A stretch of 64,000 nt of DNA from Pachyseris speciosa (taxonomy: Eukaryota > Cnidaria > Anthozoa > Scleractinia > Pachyseridae). The stretch covers positions 687,501 through 751,500 of the forward strand of contig JAEMWC010000099.1 of assembly GCA_016490735.1 (NCBI GenBank), read 5' to 3'. The position numbers and the translations under genes were made by a program. Each line of letters opens with the position of its first letter. Position 1 is the stretch's first letter. The notes under the pieces are model-generated. The model had not been told where the DNA came from. It saw only the letters and a list, made by a program, of their open reading frames with translations, and did not search any database. Below, one piece after another: positions 1 to 12,800 of this stretch.

Positions 1-140
1 ATTACGAACGCTGGCGTGTTCGCTTTTGGCCGCGCGTGTTTCTGACAGTAGTGATCATTGCAACAAACAAACGCGCAAGCTTTGTTTATGGCTTTGAATT
101 CCGCATATCATGGGATGTGTTTCGATGCAGATCATAGAAC

Positions 141-245
141 TTTGGTTTCCATATAACTGATTGCACGATCGCAGAAGTGTGTTTCCATATGATCGCAGAC
201 GATCGCAGAACTTTTTGCGATCTGCGATCATATGAAAACCAAAAT
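141..245. repeat. Small imperfect inverted-repeat element
   Basis: The stretch ttccatatgatcgcaga near 183 recurs as its reverse complement near 219-237, and short forms of gatcgcaga are repeated between. It looks like a degenerate foldback or MITE. No coding potential was seen. Confidence 0.45.
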
Positions 246-265
246 GTACATTGTTTAATTTTGTT

Positions 266-293
266 GCTCACGACTTAACGTTAAGTCGTGAGC
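266..293. repeat. Perfect 28-bp palindrome
   Basis: The half-site gctcacgacttaac is followed directly by its exact reverse complement, with no spacer. It lies upstream of the partial calpain exon, inside the preceding intron. Confidence 0.85.
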
Positions 294-436
294 CCACAAT
301 TATTCTGCGCGATTTCCCTCGATAATTGTTGAGTGAATAACAATTGTTATGCGGAATTTTAGAAGACAATTAGAGCGTGCAAAACATTATTTACTGGTTT
401 GGTATATGCTACTAATACTTAATTACTCGTATGTAG

Positions 437-619
437 GTGTGGGACTCGAACTGGTTTTGGGACTCCTTCATGGGCCAGGCCAAGTTAAATATTGATATCA
501 ACAACAAGGCGGTCGTGGAAACGCACAATTTGATGGGACGCCGGCGAAACCATCAGGTCAAGATGCCAGGAGCCGTTACGGTGGAAGTGAAATGCTATCA
601 AGATCTCATGGCAATCTAG
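437..619 (+). CDS. Last exon of an upstream calpain-5-like gene (C2 domain end)
   Basis: An AG acceptor at 435-436 opens a frame of 60 codons plus a TAG stop at 617-619. It starts VWDSNWFWDSFMGQAK and ends QDLMAI. It is the same length (183 nt), has the same phase and is clearly homologous to the final exon of the complete calpain gene at 19586-19768, and it matches the end of the C2-like domain of calpain-5. The rest of this gene lies before the window. In calpain-5 the C-terminal C2 domain follows the protease core and the C2-like calpain domain III. This is therefore the 3' member of a tandem calpain pair. A pseudogene cannot be excluded from one exon, but the exon is intact. Confidence 0.9.
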   Translation: MWDSNWFWDSFMGQAKLNIDINNKAVVETHNLMGRRRNHQVKMPGAVTVEVKCYQDLMAI

Positions 620-2928
620 TGATCTCAATTTCAATGATTAATTTGCTGATGTTGAATGATGCTAAGAATTGTGTCTGTGACAAAGTGAACTTGGTTTTTT
701 GTGTAACCTGGATGGGTGGCATTATGTTGGTTTTGCTTTCTGCAGACGTTCTTTTCCGCCTCAAGTCGAAGGCTTAGTATTAAGCGCATTCAAACTTTAC
801 TCAGGTCTCGAGAACTTGCTAGCACAATATTTGCTATATTCGAATTCGCCTTTTTTCCTTAAAGAGAAGTGGACCAATGTAAGCGTTCATTTGGACGTAC
901 CAATAGAACGTTTTCATTCACGTGACTACCGGCCATATTGCTTTACTGAAACAAAAGAAAGTATTTGCATAAATATAGAGTTCGAGTCCCAGAGGTTTAG
1001 TTTGGGACACCAACATGGCCGCCATTTCTTTGTTTTGGGACACTTACATGGCCGCCATGACGTCATGTGAAAACACTCTACAACCATAAAGATAAAGTTT
1101 TTCTCATATATTCAGCGGCCGATTCAAATGTCGAACTCAAAAACGTAGTGAAGTCTTCCCATATAATCCCAAGTCACTTTATAGTAGTCCCTTTAAAGTT
1201 TGGGTCATTGAACCTAATTTTCATAGAAACGTTTTTTTCTATTAAACACTGCAACTTAAATTAATGACTAGAATAAGAGTTAGCCAAAATGGCCGAGTTT
1301 TAAGCTCCCAACCTTTTAAGAGTGGGCATTTTCGAAGGCTTAAGTGCATGTTTTAAAAACTTCAAACCATTGTAAACGCCCACTTACAAAAGTAGGCGGC
1401 TTCAAATTCGGTTGTTTTACTAATTTCAACATGCCCTTTCCAATTCAAGTTTATTTACGTTGCAGCACATAATTCAAAACAGTTTGTATGCGAATTTGGT
1501 CACCAGATCCTAGCTGTAAAGGGCTTATTGCACAAATTAATATTACTAATAACCGCGATTTTAAACTCGGTAAAGAATAATATTTTTCTAAAGAACAGAA
1601 AGGCTAAACGTAGTTTTGTACTAGTTTTCTATAGTCACATCCTCGCGTAACAAGGCCAGTTTTTAACTCCAGAAGTTGGGATAATATTTAATATAGATGT
1701 AATATTTTGAAGGGAGAGCTCCCTTGATATAAAATGTATACGTTTGGAAATACTGAACATGAATAGTGTCAGAAATTGTAACTCGCTGAACGAGTAGGGC
1801 AAAAATGCTTATGCTCTGCATTTACATTATTTAACCACATAAGGAAGTTGTGCTTTTTTCCTTATGATATAGTACTGGAAGTGGGCCTTGGCATGGTCTT
1901 GTAGGTTTTTTTCGGTTACTCCGCCCACGGTAAGATAGGTGAATCAAATTTGGTAATTAGGAACTAAAAGTAAGTCAAGCAAATTAGTCGATTTGGAACA
2001 CTGGGTGAAGGTGATCTTGGATAACTTTCAAGAGGGGAATACGACTTAATTCTTATGAATGCTATGAAGGACGTTATTCAAACGAGAAAGAGGAGAGCTT
2101 CTTGGTATGAATTTTCCGGCATCCATTATTTTTCTAGTATCTTTTAACCTGTAGCCCCTAAAGAGTCTCCCTTTGACGAGTAAAATCGTCTGGCGATGGA
2201 CAGAGTAAATTTGTCACTGGTTTCTCCTCTTCTCTTCCCAACCTCCACAATCATGTTTTTTGCACCCATCTACGAAATCGTGTGAAACGTCTGATAGGTT
2301 TAACGGAAATCGCCACGAAAGCATATGATTGACGTTTGGTTAGAATGAAATTGTGAAATGTTGCAGAAAAAGAAAGGCGGCTAAAACGTTTAACATACAA
2401 ATACAGTCGGATTCTGTGATCTCTGCCCTTTACCGGCTTTCATATTTCCTAATACTTAACTCATTTTGCAGTTGTAACTTACTGCATAGTTTTGTAGCTA
2501 TATTGGGGTTTCTAGCTCTTATATTAGAAGGAACTAAGTCATTTAGTTGGACCAATAAACAGTAACACTTAAAAATAGCGGATGCTGTCTTTTTCATGCT
2601 TTGCTATTTTGCATGAGTAGAGTTTCATTACTGTGTTAATGACTCTCATACAGTGTAAGGTGAGTAAAGGATAGGTTTATCGGTTTCCCTATCTGTTGGG
2701 AACTAATGTTTACATGACCGTCACGTACAAGTGGCGCGATGTTTCCATTTTGAGAATCCTACGCGACGTTAGCCTCGATTTCAAGAACTCGACCCAGTTT
2801 GTCGAGCGACCATCTATGATAATCAAATGAGGTTATGCATGCATGAAAATAAAATCTAGTCCTTGTTTTCTTGGTGCGTGATGAGATAACTCGGCAGCCG
2901 TGATTGCCTCGTCTTTTAAAGTAATGCT
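620..2928. other. Intergenic spacer between tandem calpain genes
   Basis: About 2.3 kb holding the 3' UTR of the upstream calpain and the 5' region of the next. Apart from the MITE at 904-1080 I see no recognisable coding exon, RNA gene or promoter motif. Short open frames here have no family resemblance. Confidence 0.6.
904..1080. mobile_element. MITE-like repeat, copy 1
   Basis: The ends are tagaacgttttcattcacg and the near-complement tgaaaacactcta, with repeated CATGGCCGCCAT cores inside. A second copy lies at 30622-30798 with the same order of motifs. No ORF is present, so it is a non-autonomous DNA element of unidentified superfamily. Confidence 0.7.
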
Positions 2929-5900
2929 ATGGTAAAGCTACATTATTTCAGGAATCAACGCTACAACAAACTGAAATCGCAATGCGAAAAAGACGGAAGG
3001 CTCTTCGTGGATCCCGAATTCCCGGCGGAGGGCAAATCGTTGTTTTTTAGCCGCTCGCCGACCGAGCCAGTGGAGTGGAAGAGACCGAAGGTATGTTGGT
3101 GAGTTTTATGTCAATCGTTGTTAACTTTCCTCACAAGTAAGGATCTCTATCATTCCTAGTTTAACAGTGCAAATTAAGTGACTATACACATTTTCTTTTT
3201 AAATGAAGTACAGGGTTTACGATCTACACAGAGAGAGTGGTTTTAATTGTCCCTATCATTATAAACAATAGAGAAAATTCAATTCTCGCGTGACAACACC
3301 AGAGTTTACTAATCTACTGTCGCTATGGTTTCGATAATCGGTCACAAAACCTATAGCTTCCAATAACGACGAGCAATTTAACATAAAGTGACTTGAGTAA
3401 CTTTGGCTTTCTTTTTTTTTCTCTTAAAACGACGTTTTTGGCTGAGTAGTTTATTAACGGGTTAAGTATTAAATAAAGTCATTAGTTTGGTTTCTTTCAT
3501 CATCAGTTATGAATATTCACGGGAATCCCACCTTTGACCACAAGCAATAAATAATCTTTATTCAAATTTGCAATCACAATTTTATTTTCTTTTGCGCAAA
3601 GTTCAAGCTATGATCTTGAAGATCAATGTTCAGAAACAAGAGTTCTATCACTTGCGTACTTATAACAGCAAGAATTTAGATCACCAAAACAGTGTATACC
3701 AACATCAAGTTATTTGCTTAAAAATTTAACAACCCATTTAGGGCGACTAAGGGATGTTTACTCAGCTTCCTTACCTAGACATACGGCATGAAAGATCTAC
3801 CACAAAATTTATTTTGTTCTGACAATTTAACCCGGCCATAAAACAGAGCGTAAGTGTCGAGCAGCTGTCTTGTTTATTGTAGCTTACTGCATTACTACAA
3901 TCATTTACCTGCTCCACTGAAAGAAAAATATTTACTTCACTGCAACAAAAACACTTCTCTCGTACTTTACAAATTTAACACAAACACAGAAATCAACATA
4001 TAAAAATTAAATAAGTACAAATACAAAAAAAGTAGAGCCTGGAGGCTAAGTAACTGGGATTTTTCGGGCTAGCCCGACTTTTAAGAGCCACTGCGTACAA
4101 GACTAAAGAATATGAGCATGGCGCGCTAAGTAGTTCACTGATAAAGAAACGGAATTGACGGGTACCACTATTGAGGGGGGCTATACGAGTTATTAAATAA
4201 CCTTGATCTTGACGACATTCTACCATCGTATATAGATTTTGCAAACGGAGGAAGCTAAAAGGATTTGGCTCATGTCTGTATGAGATTTGTTACAAACACA
4301 TGTAGCATTATGGACGACCAAAATCATTCGAAAATGTCGCCCTCATTTCCTGGTTTTGTGAACTTTCCCCGAACTACAATTCAGTGTCTATGACGTAAAG
4401 GGAGCGCGAATAAAGGACTATAGGGGAGGGATGAAGTCTTGATTTTAGGCTGATCTACCCGATTCTACATTGAGCTAAATGGCCCCCTTCCCCCCCCCCC
4501 TCCCTCCCCCCAACAACATCCATCACTTAAAGCACTCTATAAATTACGAAAAGAGATGGGAGACCACTTCAGAGAAAATATAAAATTAACGATGAAGTTA
4601 TTTGATGCACTGATATCTCCCATACTCTTTTATGCGAGTGAAGTGTGGGGGATTGATTGCAATGGGAAATTAGAAAAGGATCCAGCAGAATTAGTTCAAA
4701 ATAAATTCCTAAAGTGGTTGCTGGGAGTTAATAAATACTGCAATAACAATGCGTGCAGGGCTGAGACAGGAAGGTTCCCAATGATAATTGAAGCCCAATG
4801 TAGGAACTTTAAGTTCTGGTTAACCTTAACCAAAAATGAAAATAAATTATCCCAAATAACATACAATGATATTAAATGGAACGAAAATAAGACTTTCTGG
4901 AGCAAAAAAATAAAAAACTTGTTGGAACAGATAGGATTAGGAGAACTCTGGATGAAAGCACACTATGCAGACATAGGAATTGTAAACATGATCAGGCAAC
5001 GACTTAAGGATATTGAACTACAAAGATGGCTAAGTGAAATAAATAATGACATCAGAAAAGATGCTAACCAAAGCAACAAAATGAGAACCTACCGGTTATT
5101 CAAAACGATAGACAATTACAAATGTGAAGACTATTTATATCAGGTTACCAATATACGACACAGAATAGCTCTAACAAAACTGCGACTTAGCAACCACAAA
5201 TTAGCCATAGAGACAGGACGTTATTCGAGACCATTCAAGAAACCTGCAGAAAGAATTTGCCCAATTTGTAAAATAGAAATGGAGGACGAATACCATTTTC
5301 TAAATATATGCCCTGCTTACCAGGAAAAAAGACGTTCGCTACTTAATTATTTGGAAAAAGAATATGGAATAAAAATAAGCAGAATGTCGCCTAATAAAAT
5401 ATTCATGTTTCTAATAAACCCCCTAGCGGAAATGCTCAAATACAAAAGCTAATAGCAAAACATATATTCGAATGCTTTGAAAAAAGGATAGAGGAAGACG
5501 GCAAAAAGTAAATACTCTAGGAATTAATCAATTAACAACTTAATTAATAATTATTTAAGTAACAATTTTTTTTTGTTTTTTTTTTTGTAACTTTTAGTTA
5601 TTTGGATTGCGTAGTCGATGTACTATATATTGTATAAGACTCCAAATAAAAACATGTCTGTCTGTCTATCATTGTTGGACCGGCAACATGTTCCGTGGTT
5701 TTTTTTTTAACCGTATTGGGTGATGTTAGAAGTTTCCTGGCAGCTGAAGCCACAACATCCAACAACTTACAAAAACTCCCAACACGGTGTTCAAACGTGC
5801 CTAACAAGTTGCATCCAACAGTGTCGTGTCGGTTGTTGTTGGCCAGCACTGTTGGGAGTGTTTGCACTTGTCTTAGGCATTTACTCAGATCTCATAGGCA

Positions 5901-8900
5901 TTCGTAGAAGGGCTAAGGCGTAGAATCTGCTGATGAACTAACTCAAGCTGTAAACAAGTTTTCTTTCTTTTTAACCTCTTATTGTCTTGTCTTTGTTTGC
6001 CTTATTCCTGTAATAATATATAATTTATGTAAATGCCTCCTCTGTCGGTTTCAATGCTCGTGGATCTGTGTTATTGCAGGATATCTGTTCCCCAGATCTC
6101 CCGCGTCTGTTTGTAGATGGAATGAGCACTCATGACATCACGCAAGGCAAGCTGGGTAACTGTTGGTTTGTGGCCTCTTGTTCAACTTTGGCTTTGGAAT
6201 CATCACTCTTGGAAAAGGTACGTATCTCAGCCACAAAACGTACACTAAGTGATAGTGCAAGCAAGATGGGTAACGGCTGGCCTCCAATACATATATATAC
6301 ATGCATATACTTTATTTATCCTCGAATTTAGAGTAGCTTAAGATAAGCTAGTATCTTCGAGTGATCTTGATCTATCTAAAAACATTGTTTCTTTAGATGT
6401 AAATGTAAATGTAGATGTGTAGATGCGATTGACGCCGACTTTCAGAACAAAACAATTACGAAAATTCGCGATTATGCCTGTACCACTCATTTCATAACAC
6501 ATCCTCAAATAAAACTGGCATGTCATCTCTAACCTGCTCTGGGCTCTTTTTCACCACCAATCCCTCTCCCATAAAGCTCCTCGTCCTTTATCCCCTCCCC
6601 GATTGCCGCAGAAAGAAACGTTCACAAGTTTAATTGACTTTCATTACTCCGTTAAGATCATCCCAGATATAGCAAAACAAGAGTGGGACCCGCAAGACAC
6701 CACCAAGTACCATGGTATATTCAGGTTCCGATTTTGGCGGCAGGGTGAGTGGACAGAAGTCGTCATCGATGATTTACTTCCGACAATTGATGGACGGCTG
6801 TTGTACGTTCACTCCTCTCAGAGGAACGAATTCTGGGGATCGCTGGTTGAGAAGGCATATGCCAAGTACGTTAGATTGAGAATCAATCATGCTTGTGCGT
6901 TGATAATGTAACTATACAGGCTGACGTCTGAGCTCACCCTAGAGAATAAATCCAATACCATTACAATTACCATTACGGGCAAGGTAGCTAACACCAGTTA
7001 CCATCACTTTCCAGCCCATACCATGATACTCTGATGAATCTACACCACCACTTGTTATCAGTTGATACCACGGCAGTGGTATCAAACAAATTCCTAATCA
7101 ATGTTGAATTTTACCATATAGCAACAGTATAGCAATTTAGAAACTCAAAATCGAGCCCGGTGACCCCTATTTTCATTTATGAAAAGTAATTAGCTTGTCG
7201 AGATCCAACAAATTTCAAAGTTTAAAAAGGTCTTAGCCCGGGAGTGGATTTAGGGCCACCTTAACTTTTCAAAAATTGAAAGTTTCTGTAAATTCCCTCC
7301 CACAATATAATTAACTTTGCAAAATGTTGAATCCCGAAAAACGCTATATATTACAATGGTAATGCCAAGGGGCGCCAAAACGCGCGAAAGTCTGGTACAG
7401 ACAAGACGTAAAGGTGGAGAAGATTCTATCTTCTATCTATTGTATATTGTTTGCGATCACGAACGAATCATTGGGAAAGAACGTAGAAGGTGCTTCCATT
7501 TATGGAAAAACTGTTGGAGATGGTTGCGACACGGTTAAGCACCTATGGAAACTGTGCTTGGACGATCCATTTGCAGATTAGGTGGGAGTTACGAAGCATT
7601 AGAGGCGGGAAACATCGCTGACGCCTTGGTGGATTTCACTGGTGGAGTGTGTGAGTCAACTAATTTGCAAGAGACAGGCTTTAGTGAAGATGAAGATGGC
7701 AGACTGGCGTACTTCAAGACCATGCAAAAAGCTATGGGCGAAAAGTCCCTGATTGGTGCTTCTATATCGGTATGTTATCACTTCTCACTGATAATTTTAT
7801 CTTACAGCTGACAGTGATTTTTTTTGGTAATTTACGCAAAATAAACCTTTTTGTATGTTTTTACATGTGGTTAATAAAGCTTTATCATTGCCATTGCCAT
7901 CTTCATTACCATTGCCGTTGCGATTGCCATCTCCATTGCCATTCCATCGCCATTACCACTGCCATCTCTATTACCGTTGCCATTGCCATTGTCGTTGTCA
8001 TAGCTATTGCCATTGCCATTTTCATTGTCATTATCATATTCTTTGCCACTGCAACTGCCACTCACTGCCATTGTCATTGCCGTCTCCATTACCATTACCA
8101 TTACCATTACAATTACAACTCCATTGCCATTGCCTTTGCCATTGCCATTTCCATTGCCTTTGCCATTAACATTGCCATTGCCAATGCCATTGCCATTGCC
8201 AATGCCATTGCCATTGCCTTTGCCATTGCCAATGCCATTGCCATTGCCATTGCCATTGCCATTGCCATTGCCTTTGCCATTACCATCTCCATTGCCATTG
8301 CCATTGCCATTGCCATTGCCATTGCCATTGCCTTTGCCATTGCCATCTCCATTGCCATTGCCATTATCATTGCCATTGCCATTGCCATTGCCATTGCCAT
8401 TGCCAATGCCAATGCCAATGCCAATGCCAATGCCAATGCCAATGCCAATGCCATTAGCGTTGCCATTGCCGTTGCCGTTGCCGTTGCAATCCCATTGCCA
8501 TTCCATTGCCTTTGCCACCTCCATTGCCATTGCCATTGCCATCTCCACTGCCATTGCCATTACCATTGCCGTTGCTATTGTCATTGCAATCCCATTGCCA
8601 TTCCATTGCCTTTGCCACCTCCATTACCATTGACATTACCATTACCATTGCCATTGCCATTGTCATTCCATTGCCATCTCTATTAGCACCGCCATTGTTA
8701 TTGCCATTGCCATTCCATTGCCATTGCCATTGCCATTGCCATTACCATTGCCAATTCCATTCCATTGCCATTGCCATTGCCATCTCCATTACCATTGCCA
8801 TTACCATTACCAATACCATTGTTACTGTCATTCCCATTGCCATTGCTATTGCCCACTGCTATTGCCATTGCCATTGTCATTGTCATTGTCATTGTCATTG

Positions 8901-8945
8901 TCATTGCCATTGCCATTGCCATTGCCATTGCCATTGCCATTGCCA

Positions 8946-8986
<41 letters not shown>

Positions 8987-9407
8987 ATTGTCATTGTCAT
9001 TGTCATTGTCATTGTCATTGCCATTGCCATTGTCATTGCCATTGTCGTTGTCATTGTTATTGTCATTGTCATTGTCATTGTCATTGTCATTGTCATTGTC
9101 ATTGTCATTGTCATTGTCATTGTCGTTGCCATTGCCATTGTCATTGTCATTGGCGTTGTCGTTGCCCATGTCGTTGTCATTGTCATTGTCATTGTCATTG
9201 TCATTGTCGTTGTTGTTGTCATTGTCATTGTCATTGTCGTTGTCGTTGTCGTTGTCATTGTCGTTGTCGATGTCGATGTCATTGTCGTTGTCGTTGTCAT
9301 TGTCATTGTCATTGCTATTGCCATTGCCATTGTCATTGCCATTGTCGTTGCCATTATCATTGTCATTGTCGTTGTCGTTGTCATTGTCATTGTCATTGTC
9401 GTTGCCA

Positions 9408-9485
<78 letters not shown>

Positions 9486-9757
9486 TTGTCGTTGTCGTTG
9501 TCGCTGTCGTTGCCATTGCCATTGTCATTGTCATTGCCATTGTCGTTGCCAGTCATTGTCGTTGTCGTTGTCGTTGTCATTGTCATTGTCATTGTCATTG
9601 TCATTGTCATTGCCATTGTCATTGTCATTGCCATTGTCGTTGTCGTTGTCGTTGTCGTTGTCATTGCCATTGTCGTTGTCATTGTCGTTGTCGATGTCAT
9701 TGTCGATGTCATTGTCATTGCCATTGCCATTGCCATTGTCGTTGTCGTTGCCGTTGC

Positions 9758-9788
<31 letters not shown>

Positions 9789-9789
9789 A

Positions 9790-9830
<41 letters not shown>

Positions 9831-9855
9831 ATTGTCGTTGCCATTGCCATTGCCA

Positions 9856-9890
<35 letters not shown>

Positions 9891-12800
9891 ATTGTCGTTG
9901 TCGTTGCCGTTGCCGTTGTCATTATCATTGTCATTGTTGTTGTCGTTTTCATTGTCATTGTCACTGTCATTGCCATTGCCATTCCATTGTCAAGCCATTG
10001 CCATTTCCATTGTCGTTGCCATTGTCGTTGTCATTGTCATTGTCATTGTCTTTACTACTACAACTGTCAATGCCATTGGCAATGTCATTGTAATGTTATT
10101 GTCATTGTTTTTGCCACTGCCACTCGCCAAACACTGTCAGTGCCATTGCCATTGTCATTGCCTTTTCTCTGTCCTTTTGTGCCTTTTAGGTCAAAAGGAA
10201 CGAAGACATGGAAAGACGCACCGAAACTGGTCTGGTGATGGGACACGCGTATAGCGTAACCGCGATTAAGAAGGTACGTGAGAACAAACAAGGTCATCCA
10301 CATCCCCCATCATCCATAGATAAACACAAGGCAGTCTTGACTGACATTAAAATCCCCTCCCAATAGCTATCAATTTGAATGGTCGTATTCTGGGATTTTT
10401 AACAATGAACCATGATAATTTTCACTGGAGGCTACACCTGAGGAATGAATGGGAAGTTAAATGTTTCTGTTCAACAGTTTCAAAACATATTCAAGCAAAA
10501 TAACTGGGAACAAACTATCTTAGTTGCTTCTTTGCGGGTGCGTTCGTTCAACGGACGGTGCACGAAGCGCTCAAACGGCCAAGGTTGAACGAATTTTGAA
10601 GGGCAACCTATAAACCGCTTAAACAGGCCTCAAGGTATAAAGTGATAGTTAACTCTAAGACGCTCATTTTTTTATTTGTAGATCACCACAGGCGAAGGCT
10701 TATTCAATCTCTTTAACCGAGAGCATTTGTACTTGATCAGACTGCGAAATCCTTGGGGACACAAGGAGTGGAATGGTCCTTGGAGTGACGGGTAAACCTT
10801 AGAAATTAAACATTTCTTTGCAATCCATGGTAAGAACTTCATTTTGCCACGTAGTGGCAAACAGACAAACGAGTTTCTTATTATTACTAATCTTAACACC
10901 CTAACCCTACAAATAATTTCGGTTAGTAACTTCTGCTTGTTTGTCCTTTCTTGTTCGTTTCGTTTTCTTGGATTTTTGCTCTTTTTTTTCCTCAGACTGA
11001 TTTTAGTTTTTGCTTTCATTTTTTTTTTCCAACAGCTCGGCAGAATGGAAAAAACTCGATGAAAGTCAACGAGAGAAGCTTGGAATAAAAGCTGACGACG
11101 ATGGAGAATTCTGGTTAGCAAAGTTTGGATAAATGTTAACCTCGCTATCGGACAGTCAAACTATTTTTTCATGAGAAATTTTTAAGGCGTTTAATGAAAA
11201 TCATACCCTTTCTGAAGAACTTCGTATCTGTGAATTCTTGAATTGGTTTTGATCACATTTTGGTCCATTTTGTGGTTCCCTGGGAAAATGAAAAATCCAA
11301 GATGGCGGGCCCCCACATGACCGTCGTGTAGAAACCACGTTATGTGACGTCATCTTTCGCCGTTGGGATTTTCATTTTTTACCGTGTGGTGCTCTACCTC
11401 TATCTGAGATTTCATCTGTCTTTCACATTCATGTGTGGGTTGAGTGGGTTACATCAAATATGGAATGATAACAGCTGCCAGAGGCGCCTTTACATACTGA
11501 CGGCCGATCTCACCACAGGCAGCCCAAGCGTGGAATCGGGTTCAGTAAAAATTTCTAATGCGTACGCGTATTTCGAAGAAATAAAAGCAAATCTTTCTCC
11601 ATTGTGAAATCTTTTCGTTTGTTTACCTGTAATAAATTGACTTTTAGTCAACTAAAGTTGCTATTCTTTGCATTATCACGCGCAAATTGGACATTTGTGG
11701 CTAAAAATAAGCACCAGTGTATTGTATCTTACAACGACGCGAGCATCAAAAAAATAATCATAATCACTGATCAAAATATAACCTGTCAAGCCTTCTTACC
11801 TTTATTCCATAGCCCCATTGTGCCTTCTAGTCGTTTTAAACGCCATTTCGTCGATTTTTCTTCTTACGGCTACCGTACACTTTAAAATCGACGAAATGGC
11901 GTTTAAAACAACTGGAAAGTCCAATTGGGCGACGCGTATTAATGCAAAGAATATCAACTTTAGTTGACTAAAAGGCAATTAGTTACAGGTAGACAAACAA
12001 ATAGGTTTCGTATTGAAGAAAGATTAACATGTGCTTTTATTTCTTCGAAATACGCGTACGTATTAGAAATTCTTGCCAAATCCGATTCCACACACAATAC
12101 GCTTCGGCTGCCTGTGATCTCACCCCACAGAGGAATTGTAAACCACTATGAAACTATGTGAAATGTGCGGTATATAAATGCATTATTATCATTAGAACGT
12201 CCTCCTCCTTGGTCCCCATCAAGACAACCCACAAAATAAAAATAAAATACCTGTTAAGATGGCCTTAAACATATCAGACGGGCATAGCACATGCCAGTAT
12301 GCGCTGAGTGTAGGTTGAATCCATCGATAGAATTACAGTGCGCTATTTCACGGAAGGACGCCAAAGACGGTTTCGCATTTGAACGATACTGGACGTCCTA
12401 GACTTGCAGATTCAATGGTCTCCGTCTATAAACATTAACAGGAAAGTGTCTTGATTCTTTAGGATGGCTTTTGAAGATTTTTGTCGTTGCTTCACTAAGG
12501 CCACGATGTGCCACGTAATGAATACCTCAAGGTTTTCGCTCTCCAAGAGATGGTATCTCTTCAAACATATTAACGAGTGGAAACCTGGTGTTTCCGCGGG
12601 AGGATGCGTGACAAACCAGGACACTTTTCTGAAGAATCCGCAGGTATGACAACCAACTGCTAGTTAGAATTAAGCAATAGCGCTAGTGAAAAAAGAACTC
12701 ATAATGAGGAAGTGGATGAGAAGAATAAAATTCAAAAGGGGTCAAGAATACAGGATGAAATTTCCATGGCCTCGCCACACACGTTCACAAAAATACTTTG

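Noticed and set aside
7772..10254. Several overlapping long open frames on both strands (up to 582 codons)
   Set aside because: They are reading frames through a stop-free hexanucleotide array. Their peptides are two-residue alternations (LP, IA, HC, MT and similar). Only the last codons of one overlap the true exon at 10190-10273.
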